Made by a program: the position numbers and the translations under genes
The notes under the pieces: model-generated
Databases searched by the model: none
The model's input: the letters and a program-made list of their open reading frames with translations, nothing else
Told to the model about the DNA's origin: nothing
Shown here: positions 33,990-41,793 of the stretch, one piece after another
Position numbering within the stretch: the stretch's first letter is position 1
Layout of the letters: each line of letters opens with the position of its first letter
Assembly: GCA_027482245.1 (NCBI GenBank)
Contig: JAIXWG010000050.1
Coordinates: 1 to 54,238 of the forward strand
Direction of reading: 5' to 3'
DNA length: 54,238 nucleotides
Source of the DNA: Acetobacteraceae bacterium
GTDB lineage: Bacteria > Pseudomonadota > Alphaproteobacteria > Acetobacterales > Acetobacteraceae

Positions 33990-34513
33990 TGCACCCACGC
34001 CTTCTCGCCGATCAGCCGCTGGCCGAGCAGCACGGCGCAGGCGCCATCACCCTCGAAGGCCATGGTGGCGGCGCCCTTCAGCAGCGGCGCGACATCGGCC
34101 GCGTGGTCGGCGCGCCAGACCATGACGCCCATCAGCTTGAGGGCAGCCTCCGTCGCCTGGCCCATCGGGTTCTGGTGCTGGTTGAACTCGGCCCAGTCGC
34201 CCCGCATCGTCACGACGGTCAGGAAGGGGAAGCGCGCCATCGCGACCAGCCCCAGCGTGTTGATGCAGTTGCCGACACCGGAGGACTGCATCAGCAGCGC
34301 GCCCCGTTCACCGCCTAGCCAGGCGCCGGCGAGGTAGCCGATGCCTTCCTCCTCCGTCGTCAGCACGACGGCGTTGATGTCGGGATCGGCCTCCGCCAGG
34401 CGCAGCGCGGTGGCGTGGCCGGCATCGGGGACATAGGCGATGTGCTTCACGCCCGCGGCCTTCAGCACGTCGAAGACCTGGCGTCGCCAGTCCGGGGTTC
34501 CGTCGGGTGTCAT
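33986..34513 (-). CDS. TPP-dependent decarboxylase, N-terminal (Pyr) half as separate subunit
   Basis: 175 residues; ATG at 34513 (MTPDGTPDWRRQVFDVLKAAG). The Pyr-domain glutamate that activates the cofactor is in VVLTTEEEGIGYLAGAWLGG. The rest (LLMQSSGVGNCINTLGLVAMARFPFL) matches the alpha subunit of sulfopyruvate decarboxylase (ComD). The two halves must assemble for activity. The pair is divergent from a LysR-type regulator, which is the likely controller. Confidence 0.85.
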   Translation of the reverse strand: MTPDGTPDWRRQVFDVLKAAGVKHIAYVPDAGHATALRLAEADPDINAVVLTTEEEGIGYLAGAWLGGERGALLMQSSGVGNCINTLGLVAMARFPFLTVVTMRGDWAEFNQHQNPMGQATEAALKLMGVMVWRADHAADVAPLLKGAATMAFEGDGACAVLLGQRLIGEKAWVQ

Positions 34514-34611
34514 GGTGTTCCTCCTGGGGCTCCGGGCGGGATGATGCCGCGGTGGCCGGCATAGCGGGACTAGAAGCTTGCGCATTGCGCTATGCCGTGT
34601 TGCGATGGGTC
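34514..34611. promoter_or_regulatory. Divergent control region between the TPP enzyme genes and the LysR regulator
   Basis: 98 bases between two divergent starts. It contains the dyad GCGC-ATT-GCGC (34580-34590), a plausible LysR-type binding site given the arrangement. The regulator probably autorepresses and activates the TPP genes when bound to a co-inducer. Inferred from layout. Confidence 0.35.
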
Positions 34612-35556
34612 ATGGACCTCCGGCAGCTCAATACCTTCGTTCAGGTGGCGGAGCTCGGCAGCCTGAGCCGGGCCGCCGACCGGCTGCGCATCGCCCAGCC
34701 CGCGCTCAGCCGGCAGATCCGGCTGCTGGAGGAGGAGCTGCGCGTCGCCCTCTTCACCCGCCATGGCCGCGGCATGGTGCTGACCGCGGCGGGGGAGCGG
34801 CTGCGCGCGCGGGCGGCCGGCATCCTGCGCGACGTGGAGGAGACGCGGGCGGGGCTGATGGAGGAGGCCGGCGCGGTGCGCGGCCGCGTCATCTTCGGCA
34901 TGCCGCCGACCGTCGGCGCCGTGGTGGCGAACCGCCTGGTGGAGCGCTTCATGACCGCGCATCCCGAGGTGAAGCTGCGCGTCGTGCAGGCCTTCAGCGG
35001 CTACCTGCTGGAATGGCTGCAGGGTGGCGAGGTGGACGTCGCCGTCGTCTATGCCGGGGCGCGCGCGGCGGGTGTCCGGGCCTCGCCCTTGCTGGTGGAG
35101 ACGCTGTGCTTCGTCACGGCCTCCGGCCAGGTGCCATCGCCCCACCACGCCATCGGCTTCGCCGCCGTCGCCGCCCATCGCCTGATCCTGCCCGGGCCGC
35201 AGCACGGGCTGCGCCTGCTGGTGGAGGCGGAGGCGGAGCGGCGGGGGATCGCGCTGGATGTGGTGGTGGAGGCGGATGAGCTGACCATGCTGAAGGGGCT
35301 GGTGCTGCGCGGCCTCGGCGCCACCATCCTGCCGCGCGCCGCGGTGCATGAGGAGGTGGAGGCGGGCAGGCTGCACGCCGCGCCGATCATCGACCCGCAC
35401 CTGTCCCGCAAGCTGGTGGTGGCCGAACCGCTGGGCCGCCAGCCCACCAACGCCGTGCGCCGCTTCGCGGAGATGCTGCGGGAGGAGGTGCGGGCCATGG
35501 TGGAGGCCGGCGTCTGGGACGGGCAGCTGCTGGGAAGCGATAGCAGGCCGGCATAG
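34612..35556 (+). CDS. LysR-family transcriptional regulator
   Basis: 314 residues; ATG at 34612. Winged helix at the N-terminus (MDLRQLNTFVQVAELGSLSR, AADRLRIAQPALSRQIRLLE), then linker helix and the periplasmic-binding-like effector domain (VIFGMPPTVGAVVANRLVERF ... GLGATILPRAAV). It is divergent from the split TPP decarboxylase, and a 76-base gap leads to acyl-CoA dehydrogenase downstream, so it may control either side. Confidence 0.93.
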   Translation: MDLRQLNTFVQVAELGSLSRAADRLRIAQPALSRQIRLLEEELRVALFTRHGRGMVLTAAGERLRARAAGILRDVEETRAGLMEEAGAVRGRVIFGMPPTVGAVVANRLVERFMTAHPEVKLRVVQAFSGYLLEWLQGGEVDVAVVYAGARAAGVRASPLLVETLCFVTASGQVPSPHHAIGFAAVAAHRLILPGPQHGLRLLVEAEAERRGIALDVVVEADELTMLKGLVLRGLGATILPRAAVHEEVEAGRLHAAPIIDPHLSRKLVVAEPLGRQPTNAVRRFAEMLREEVRAMVEAGVWDGQLLGSDSRPA

Positions 35557-35632
35557 GTGATCGGCCGCGATTGTAGTATCCGCGCAGGCCCCGCCGCGCC
35601 AGATTGCGCCCGAATCGCCCGAGGAAGCCGTC

Positions 35633-36802
35633 ATGGACATGCACAACCCCGCCACCGACCCGCATGCCGAGATCCGGGCCGAGGTCCGCAAGCTCTGCGC
35701 GCGTTTCCCCGGCGAATACTGGCGGGAGCTGGATGCGCGGCGCGGCTATCCGACGGAGTTCGTGACGGCGCTGACGGAAAGCGGCTACCTGGCCGCGCTG
35801 ATCCCCGAGGAATATGGCGGCGCGGGCCTGAAGCTCTCCGGCGCCGCGGCGATCCTGGAGGAGATCCACGCCAGCGGCAGCAACGGCGCCGCCTGCCACG
35901 CGCAGATGTACATCATGGGCACCATCCTGAAGCATGGCAGTCCGGCCCAGAAGGCGCAGTATCTGCCGGGCATCGCCGATGGATCGCTGCGGCTTCAGGC
36001 CTTCGGCGTGACGGAGCCGACGAGTGGCACGGACACGACGGCGCTGCGCACGACGGCGCGGCGCGAGGGCGACAAGTGGATCGTCAACGGCCAGAAGATC
36101 TGGACCAGTCGGGCGGAGCATTCCGACCTGATGCTGCTGCTGGCCCGCACCACGCCGAAGGACCAGGTGGCGAAGAAGACGGACGGCCTCTCCACCTTCA
36201 TCGTGGACATGCGCAAGGCGCTAGGCAACGGGCTCACCATCCGCCCGATCCGCACCATGATGAACCACAATTCCTGCGAGGTCTTCTTCGACAACATGGA
36301 AGTCCCCGCCGAGAACCTGGTCGGCGTGGAGGGCAAGGGCTTCCGTCAGATCCTCGACGGCATGAATGCCGAGCGGCTGCTGATCGCGTCCGAATGCATC
36401 GGCGATGCGCGCTGGTTCACGCAGCGCAGCGTGGCCTATGCAAAGGAACGCGTGCTGTTCGGCCGCCCCATCGGCCAGAACCAGGGCGTCCAGTTCCCGA
36501 TCGCCAAGGCCTATGCGCAGATGCGCGCCGCCGAGGCCATCGTGAAGCAGGGGCTCGAGAAGTTCGAGCGCGGCGAGAACTGCGGCGAGGAGGCGAACAT
36601 GGGCAAGATGCTCGCCGCCGATGCCGCCTGGGCCGCCGCCGAGGCCTGCGTGCAGACTCATGGCGGCTTCGGCTTCGCCGAGGAATACGACATCGAGCGC
36701 AAGTTCCGCGAGACGCGGCTGTACCAGGTGGCGCCGATCAGCACGAACCTGGTGCTGAGCTACATCGGCGAGCATGTGCTGGGGATGCCGCGGAGCTACT
36801 GA
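35633..36802 (+). CDS. Acyl-CoA dehydrogenase
   Basis: 389 residues. FAD/substrate signatures: FGVTEPTSGTDTTALRT in the N-terminal-to-middle region, VNGQKIWTSRAEHSD, and the C-terminal helical domain with LFGRPIGQNQGVQFPIA and QTHGGFGFAEEYDIERKFRE; the latter holds the usual substrate/FAD contact arginine. The catalytic Glu of the family cannot be assigned with confidence. The CaiB-type CoA-transferase begins one base after the stop (TGAGATG), so the enzymes act together in activating and oxidising a carboxylic acid. Confidence 0.93.
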   Translation: MDMHNPATDPHAEIRAEVRKLCARFPGEYWRELDARRGYPTEFVTALTESGYLAALIPEEYGGAGLKLSGAAAILEEIHASGSNGAACHAQMYIMGTILKHGSPAQKAQYLPGIADGSLRLQAFGVTEPTSGTDTTALRTTARREGDKWIVNGQKIWTSRAEHSDLMLLLARTTPKDQVAKKTDGLSTFIVDMRKALGNGLTIRPIRTMMNHNSCEVFFDNMEVPAENLVGVEGKGFRQILDGMNAERLLIASECIGDARWFTQRSVAYAKERVLFGRPIGQNQGVQFPIAKAYAQMRAAEAIVKQGLEKFERGENCGEEANMGKMLAADAAWAAAEACVQTHGGFGFAEEYDIERKFRETRLYQVAPISTNLVLSYIGEHVLGMPRSY

Positions 36803-36803
36803 G

Positions 36804-37925
36804 ATGCGCCCGCTCGAAGGCCTCCTCGTCATCGCCATGGAACAGGCCGTCGCGGCGCCGACCTGTTCCGTGAAGCTGGCGGATGCCGGCGCGCGGGTCA
36901 TCAAGATCGAACGCGCGGAGGGCGACTTCGCGCGTGGCTACGACACCGCCGCGGCGGGGCAGTCCACCTACTTCGTCTGGCTGAACCGGGGGAAGGAGAG
37001 CCTGACCCTCGACATCAAGCAGGCCGAGGACAAGGCGCTGCTGGGCCGGCTGCTCGCGAAGGCCGATGTCTTCATCCAGAACCTGGCGCCGGGGGCGATG
37101 GGGCGGGCGGGGTTCGGCTCCGCGGAACTGCGCGCGCGGCATCCAAGGCTGATCACCGTCGACATCTCCGGCTACGGGGAGGAAGGCGAGTATGCCGCCA
37201 TGAAGGCCTATGACCTGCTGGTGCAGGCGGAAAGCGGCCTAGCCGCCGTCACGGGGCATCCGGCGGGGCCGGGGCGGGTCGGCGTCTCGGTCGTGGACAT
37301 CGCCTGCGGCATGAACGCCCATGCGGCGGTGCTGGAGGCGCTGATCGAGCGTGGCATCACCGGCCGCGGCAAGGGCATCGCCGTGTCGCTGTTCGACGGC
37401 ATGGCGGACTGGATGAATGTGCCGCTGCTGTACTTCGAGGGCACGGGTCGGGCGCCGGCGCGGGTCGGGCTCGCGCATCCCTCCATCTGCCCCTACGGCG
37501 CCTTCGCCACCGCCGATGGCGCGCTGGTGCTGATCTCCATCCAGAACGAGCGGGAATGGACGAGCCTCTGCGCCGGCTTCATGGGCGATGCCGCCATCGC
37601 GGCGCGGCCGGGCTGGGGCAGCAACAATGACCGCGTGACGAACCGCGCAGCGGTGGATGCGGAGGTCGCGCGGCACTTCGCCGGGCTGACGCGGGCGGAG
37701 GCGGCGGCGCGGCTGAACGCGGCGGGCATCGCCTATGGCTTCGTGAACGGCGTGGCGGAGCTGGCGGGGCATTCGGCGCTGCGGCGCCTGGCAGTGGAGA
37801 CGCCGGCGGGGGTGGTGAGCATGGCGGCGCCGGCGGTGCGATTCGCGGATGGTGGGCGGGACTACGGGCCTGTTCCGGCACTCGGGCAGCACAGCGCGGC
37901 GATCCGGGCGGAATTCGCGGCGTAA
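36804..37925 (+). CDS. CaiB/BaiF (family III) CoA-transferase
   Basis: 373 residues. The family hallmarks are DAGARVIKIERAEGDFARG near the N-terminus, LNRGKESLTLDIK, and the catalytic Asp in AYDLLVQAESG near residue 134, followed by GVSVVDIACGMNAHAAVLEAL. It moves CoA between carboxylic acids through an aspartyl-CoA thioester intermediate. It is coupled to the acyl-CoA dehydrogenase gene. Candidate substrates are branched or dicarboxylic acids; the sequence does not decide. Confidence 0.93.
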   Translation: MRPLEGLLVIAMEQAVAAPTCSVKLADAGARVIKIERAEGDFARGYDTAAAGQSTYFVWLNRGKESLTLDIKQAEDKALLGRLLAKADVFIQNLAPGAMGRAGFGSAELRARHPRLITVDISGYGEEGEYAAMKAYDLLVQAESGLAAVTGHPAGPGRVGVSVVDIACGMNAHAAVLEALIERGITGRGKGIAVSLFDGMADWMNVPLLYFEGTGRAPARVGLAHPSICPYGAFATADGALVLISIQNEREWTSLCAGFMGDAAIAARPGWGSNNDRVTNRAAVDAEVARHFAGLTRAEAAARLNAAGIAYGFVNGVAELAGHSALRRLAVETPAGVVSMAAPAVRFADGGRDYGPVPALGQHSAAIRAEFAA

Positions 37926-38065
37926 GGCCTGCACCGTTGACGGGCAAAGCTTGCCACGAATGAACCCTTTCAGGCGATTGCTTGGGCGTTTGTTAAGCGC
38001 TGGGCGCAGATCATTAACTTTTTCATGCGAATGACGCATGGCTGTGCTGCGAGGGCAAAAAGACC

Positions 38066-38094
38066 TTGCGGCGGGGGGAAGGGGGCCCTATTTT
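38066..38094 (+). promoter_or_regulatory. Sigma-70 promoter of the mmgR-like RNA, with overlapping TGC-N3-GCA dyad
   Basis: TTGCGG (38066-38071), spacer of exactly 17, TATTTT (38089-38094). Just after it, TTTGTGC-ATC-GCAGCAACA (from 38092) contains a TGC-rich dyad resembling binding sites of PhaR, the repressor of phasin genes. PhaR control is inference. Confidence 0.6.
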
Positions 38095-38100
38095 GTGCAT

Positions 38101-38190
38101 CGCAGCAACACGGCACCGCCGGGTTGTCTGTCTTTCTTGGACGTTTCCTCCCTAAACTTGGCGGTCCCTCGCGGGACCGCCATTTTTTTT
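38101..38190 (+). ncRNA. mmgR: mmgR/suhB (alpha-r8) family small regulatory RNA
   Basis: About 90 nt from the predicted start (7 bases after the -10) to the end of a T8 tract. The single-stranded middle contains UUUCCUCCCU (38144-38153), the 10-mer reported as fully conserved in the MmgR/suhB family, framed as ACG-UUUCCUCCCU-AAACUUGG. The 3' end is a Rho-independent terminator. CCUCCC motifs in alphaproteobacterial sRNAs base-pair with Shine-Dalgarno regions through Hfq. In Sinorhizobium meliloti MmgR limits polyhydroxybutyrate build-up. Here no PHB gene is adjacent in the window. Exact 5' end is estimated. Confidence 0.78.
38159..38190 (+). terminator. Rho-independent terminator of the mmgR-like RNA
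   Basis: Stem tggcggtccc / gggaccgcca (10 bp) with loop tcgc, followed directly by eight T. The T-tract is on the plus strand only, fixing the direction of transcription. Confidence 0.92.
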
Positions 38191-38265
38191 GCCCGCGCTG
38201 CGGCATCGCAGATCAAAGGCTTAAGGGGTTACCCTGAGAAACTGGTGCGGCCCACGGCCTCGACC

Positions 38266-39180
38266 TCAGCGCAGAAACGTCCAGTCGGTCCCGGCCAGGA
38301 CGCTGATCAGGCGCTTCAGGTCCCTGATCAGCGGCCCCATGCCCGGCGCGCGCTCCATCCGGGCCTCGTCCATGTAGAGGCTGCGGGCGATCTCGATCTG
38401 CAGGGCGTGCACGGCTTCCCGCGGGCGGCCGTAATGGCGGGTGACGTAGCCACCGGCATAGGGGTCGTTGCGCCGCACGCGGTAGCCCATGCCGGCCAGC
38501 GTCTCCTCCACCAGCCGAGTCGCGCGGGGCGCGCAGGCGGTGCCATGCGCGTCGCCCAGGACGAAATCGGCGGGGTTGCCGCCATGCGCCGGGTGGGGCG
38601 GCATGGAGTGGCAGTCGATCAGCAGGCAGAGCCCGAACTGCGCGCGGGTATCGGCGATCAGCTCCCCCAGCGCGGCGTGGTAGGGCTGCCAGCAGCGGCG
38701 CACGCGGTCCTCGGCCTCCGCAAAGGGCAGCTTGTGGCGATAGACGGGCTCGCCGCTCGCCACCACGCGGGCGATGGTGCCGAGACCCGCGCCGACGCGG
38801 GGGCTGGCGCTGTTCACCCAGGCGGGCAGGGGGCCGTCGAACATCGTGGGGTCCAGTTCCCACGGCTCCCGGTTCGCGTCGCAATAGACGCGGGGGAAGG
38901 TCGCGCTCAGCAGCGGCGCGCCATAGCCGGGGGCGGCGGCGAACAGCTCATCCACGAAGCTGTCCTCGCTCCGGCGCAGCGCGGTGGCGTCCAGCCGCGC
39001 GCCGGCCAGGAAGGCGGGGCTGTAGTTGGTGCCGCTATGCGGGCTGGCGAAGACGAGGGGCACGGTCTGGCGTTCCGGCCGCGCCACGCGGAAGGGCGGC
39101 GTTTCCGCGGCAGGCGCCTCGGTGTTCAGGGGGAGGTCCATGGGTTCCCGATCAAGCCACAGCGCGGGCGGTGCTGTCAC
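38266..39180 (-). CDS. N-formylglutamate amidohydrolase (HutG-like)
   Basis: 304 residues. FASPHSGTNYSPAFL is the conserved N-terminal part, followed by RSEDSFVDELF, FPRVYCDANREPWELDP, and LLIDCHSMPP with the catalytic/metal histidines; the C-terminus contains YAGGYVTRHYGRP and LQIEIARSLYMDE. It releases formate from N-formyl-L-glutamate, a histidine degradation product; no hut genes are near. The GTG start at 39180 overlaps the GGDEF gene stop by 4 bases (GTGA). Confidence 0.9.
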   Translation of the reverse strand: MTAPPALWLDREPMDLPLNTEAPAAETPPFRVARPERQTVPLVFASPHSGTNYSPAFLAGARLDATALRRSEDSFVDELFAAAPGYGAPLLSATFPRVYCDANREPWELDPTMFDGPLPAWVNSASPRVGAGLGTIARVVASGEPVYRHKLPFAEAEDRVRRCWQPYHAALGELIADTRAQFGLCLLIDCHSMPPHPAHGGNPADFVLGDAHGTACAPRATRLVEETLAGMGYRVRRNDPYAGGYVTRHYGRPREAVHALQIEIARSLYMDEARMERAPGMGPLIRDLKRLISVLAGTDWTFLR

Positions 39181-40013
39181 CCCGCATGCGCCACCTCCAC
39201 CCGGTCCCGCCCCTTCTCCTTCGCCGCGTAAAGGGCGAGGTCGGAGGCCGCGAGGGCGGCGGAGAGCGCTTCCGCCGGCTGGCCGGGGCCGAGCACGGCG
39301 ACGCCGATGGACACCGTGGTCAGCGCGTCCCCGCCCGCGGGGTGGGGGACCGCGGCGCGCACCGCCTCCCGCAGGCGCTCCGCGAGCGCCACGGCCGCGT
39401 CGAGCCCGGTGCCGGGCAGCAGGGCCGAGAATTCCTCGCCCCCCAGGCGGCCCAGCACATCCCCGGCGCGCAGCTGCCCGGCCATGGCGCGGGCAGCGCC
39501 GGCCAGCACCGCATCGCCGGCGGCGTGGCCCCAGCCATCATTGATGCGCTTGAAGCGGTCGAGGTCGAAGGACAGCAGCGCCACGGGCTGCCCCTGGCGC
39601 CGGCTGGCGGCGATGGCGGCATGGGCCTGCGCCTCGAACCCCCGCCGGTTGGCGAGGCCCGTCAGCGGGTCCGTGACCGACAGCGCCGAGAGCCTGGCCA
39701 GCGCCGCGTCGCGCTGGGCCATGACCCGCAGCACGACGAGGGAGAGCAGCGGCACCGCCAGGTCGAAGGCGATCCAGAGCCAGTTGGTGAAGGGGATGGG
39801 CTCCGTCGGCGCCTGCACCACGTTCCACCAGCTGTCCTGCACCGCTTCCGCCAGCCCGATGCCGAGCACCAGGGCCATCAGCCCGAGCACCGGCTCCGAC
39901 CGGCCCTCGCGCGACGCGGCGGCCAGGCGCCAGAGCGCCAGCGCGGCCGCCAGGGCGCAGAGGCCGCCCATCACCAACCGCACGACGAGGAAGAGGAGAT
40001 TGTCGGTCGTCAT
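39177..40013 (-). CDS. Diguanylate cyclase (membrane-anchored GGDEF protein)
   Basis: 278 residues. The first ~95 residues contain about three membrane segments. GGDEF domain: SVTDPLTGLANRRGFEAQAH at its start, FDLDRFKRINDGWGH, active-site GGEEF near residue 190, and an RxxD inhibitory (I) site, RAGD, exactly 5 residues before it. So it should make c-di-GMP and be feedback-inhibited. It is coupled to the N-formylglutamate hydrolase gene. An EAL protein at 43713-45260 could degrade its product. Confidence 0.93.
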   Translation of the reverse strand: MTTDNLLFLVVRLVMGGLCALAAALALWRLAAASREGRSEPVLGLMALVLGIGLAEAVQDSWWNVVQAPTEPIPFTNWLWIAFDLAVPLLSLVVLRVMAQRDAALARLSALSVTDPLTGLANRRGFEAQAHAAIAASRRQGQPVALLSFDLDRFKRINDGWGHAAGDAVLAGAARAMAGQLRAGDVLGRLGGEEFSALLPGTGLDAAVALAERLREAVRAAVPHPAGGDALTTVSIGVAVLGPGQPAEALSAALAASDLALYAAKEKGRDRVEVAHAG

Positions 40014-40090
40014 GAAGCCTCGGCGCGGACCGCTTGGGGGGCTTGTCTCCCCTCGGGATGGGCGCTAATCAGCGGGCCTTCCCGGCGGTG

Positions 40091-40165
<75 letters not shown>

Positions 40166-40248
40166 CCCTTTCCATCCCTCGCATGACGTTGACCGGCGGC
40201 GATTGCTGCCGCAAACCTCGCCCGCCAGATCGGGGAGAGAACAACGCC

Positions 40249-41250
40249 ATGCGCCGTCGCCACCTGCTCGCTGCTTCCGCTGCCGTCATCGCCGCGCCGG
40301 GCATTGCCCGCGCCCAGGCCGCGGTCACCATGCGGCTGTCCCACCAGTTCCCGCCCGCCCACCACAATGCCCGCGTCATCGCGAGCTTCGCGGAGGATGT
40401 GGCCGCGCGGTCGAACGGCCAGGTGCAGGTGCAGGTCTTCCCGGCGGAACAGCTGGCGCGCGCGACGGAGAACTTCCCGGGCGTGGCGCGCGGGTCCTTC
40501 GAGGCTGCGGCCGCCGTGAACTTCCAGTGGGGCACGACCCTGCCGGAGATGAACGCGATGACCGTGCCCTACTTCTTCACGGACTTCCCGCGGATCGAGC
40601 GCTTCGTCGGCAGCGACGCCGCGAAGTTCCTGGAAGCGGCGCTGGAGCGCCGTGCGGTGAAGAACCTGATGTGGCTCTACACCACCCGCCAGAGCATCTT
40701 CACGAGTGGCCGGCGGCCGATCGTCAATCTCGAGGATTTCCGGGGTCTCAAGATCCGCGGGCTGAATGCGCTGACCGACCATGCGCTGACGGCCGTCGGC
40801 GCCGCGCCGTCCTCCATGCCGGGGCCCGAGGTGCCGCAGGCGCTGCAATCCGGCGTGCTGGATGCGGGGCTCACGGACCTGTCCGCCGCCGTGTCGCGCC
40901 GCTTCTACGAGATCCAGCGCTTCGGCACCGTCACGCCCTACTTCACCGTCATCAGCCATGTCTACGTCAACCCGCGCTGGTACAACGGCCTGCGCGCGGA
41001 GCACCGCGCCGCGATCGACGCCGCGGCGCGCAAGGCGGAGATCGACCAGCTGCGCGTGACAGAGGAGACGGCGGCCGCCGCCGTCAACGAACTCCGCACC
41101 CGCGGCATGACGATCCATGAGCAGACGCCGCAGGAACTCGCGACCTGGCGTGCCGCCATGCAGCAGCCCGTGATCGACGCCTTCCTGCGCATCGCGCCGG
41201 AAGGCGGTGCGCGCATCCTCGAACTCCTGCGCGGCATTCCCTCCGCGTGA
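40249..41250 (+). CDS. dctP: TRAP transporter substrate-binding protein (DctP type)
   Basis: 333 residues; ATG at 40249 after GGGGAGAG. N-terminus MRRRHLLAASAAVIAAPGIARAQ is a twin-arginine-like signal. The fold is recognised from VTMRLSHQFPPAHHNARVIASF, VQVFPAEQLARATENFPGVARG, and the central LEDFRGLKIRG arginine that salt-bridges carboxylate ligands. It delivers an organic acid to the DctQM membrane complex encoded next, with GTGA overlap to dctQ. Confidence 0.93.
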   Translation: MRRRHLLAASAAVIAAPGIARAQAAVTMRLSHQFPPAHHNARVIASFAEDVAARSNGQVQVQVFPAEQLARATENFPGVARGSFEAAAAVNFQWGTTLPEMNAMTVPYFFTDFPRIERFVGSDAAKFLEAALERRAVKNLMWLYTTRQSIFTSGRRPIVNLEDFRGLKIRGLNALTDHALTAVGAAPSSMPGPEVPQALQSGVLDAGLTDLSAAVSRRFYEIQRFGTVTPYFTVISHVYVNPRWYNGLRAEHRAAIDAAARKAEIDQLRVTEETAAAAVNELRTRGMTIHEQTPQELATWRAAMQQPVIDAFLRIAPEGGARILELLRGIPSA

Positions 41251-41789
41251 TCGCGTTGCAGCGCCTGGCGGCGGCATTCAGCCGGCTGGCGGTCGTCTTC
41301 GGATCGATGGCGACCGTCACCTGCCTGTTCCTGGTCGGCTACTCCGTCGTCATGCGCTACGCCTTCAACGCGCCGCAGCCCTGGGTGGACAAGGTGGCGG
41401 GCTGGCTGGTGCTCGGCCTGGTGATGCTGGCGGCGCCGGAGGCGCAGCGGCGCTTCGAGCATATCGGCGTCGATGTCGCGGTCTCCAAGCTCGGCCCGAA
41501 GCTGGCGCGGGCCGCGCACCTCATCGGCACGCTGAGCGTCGCGATCGTCGCCGCGGTCCTCGTCTATGCGGGGTGGGAGGCGATCGAGTTCAGCCTGATG
41601 GTCGGCATGATGACGGATATCGAAGGCGTGCCGGAATGGTGGATCCAGCTGCTGCTGCCCATCGGCGCCGGGCTCCTGCTGCTGGTGGCGCTGGTGCAGA
41701 CGCTGGTGCTGGCCGTGGGCGGCACGCCGGACCACCTGCCGACGGGCGACGAGGAATTGCCGCGCGACACGCTGGCGCGCGGGGAGTGA
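41247..41789 (+). CDS. dctQ: TRAP transporter small permease (DctQ type)
   Basis: 180 residues with four hydrophobic helices (VFGSMATVTCLFLVGYSVVM, VAGWLVLGLVMLAAP, LIGTLSVAIVAAVLVYAGW, WIQLLLPIGAGLLLLVALV). GTG start overlaps the dctP stop by 4 bases. It joins the receptor to the large permease and is required for transport. The C-terminus is acidic and soluble. Confidence 0.9.
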   Translation: MIALQRLAAAFSRLAVVFGSMATVTCLFLVGYSVVMRYAFNAPQPWVDKVAGWLVLGLVMLAAPEAQRRFEHIGVDVAVSKLGPKLARAAHLIGTLSVAIVAAVLVYAGWEAIEFSLMVGMMTDIEGVPEWWIQLLLPIGAGLLLLVALVQTLVLAVGGTPDHLPTGDEELPRDTLARGE

Positions 41790-41793
41790 CGGC

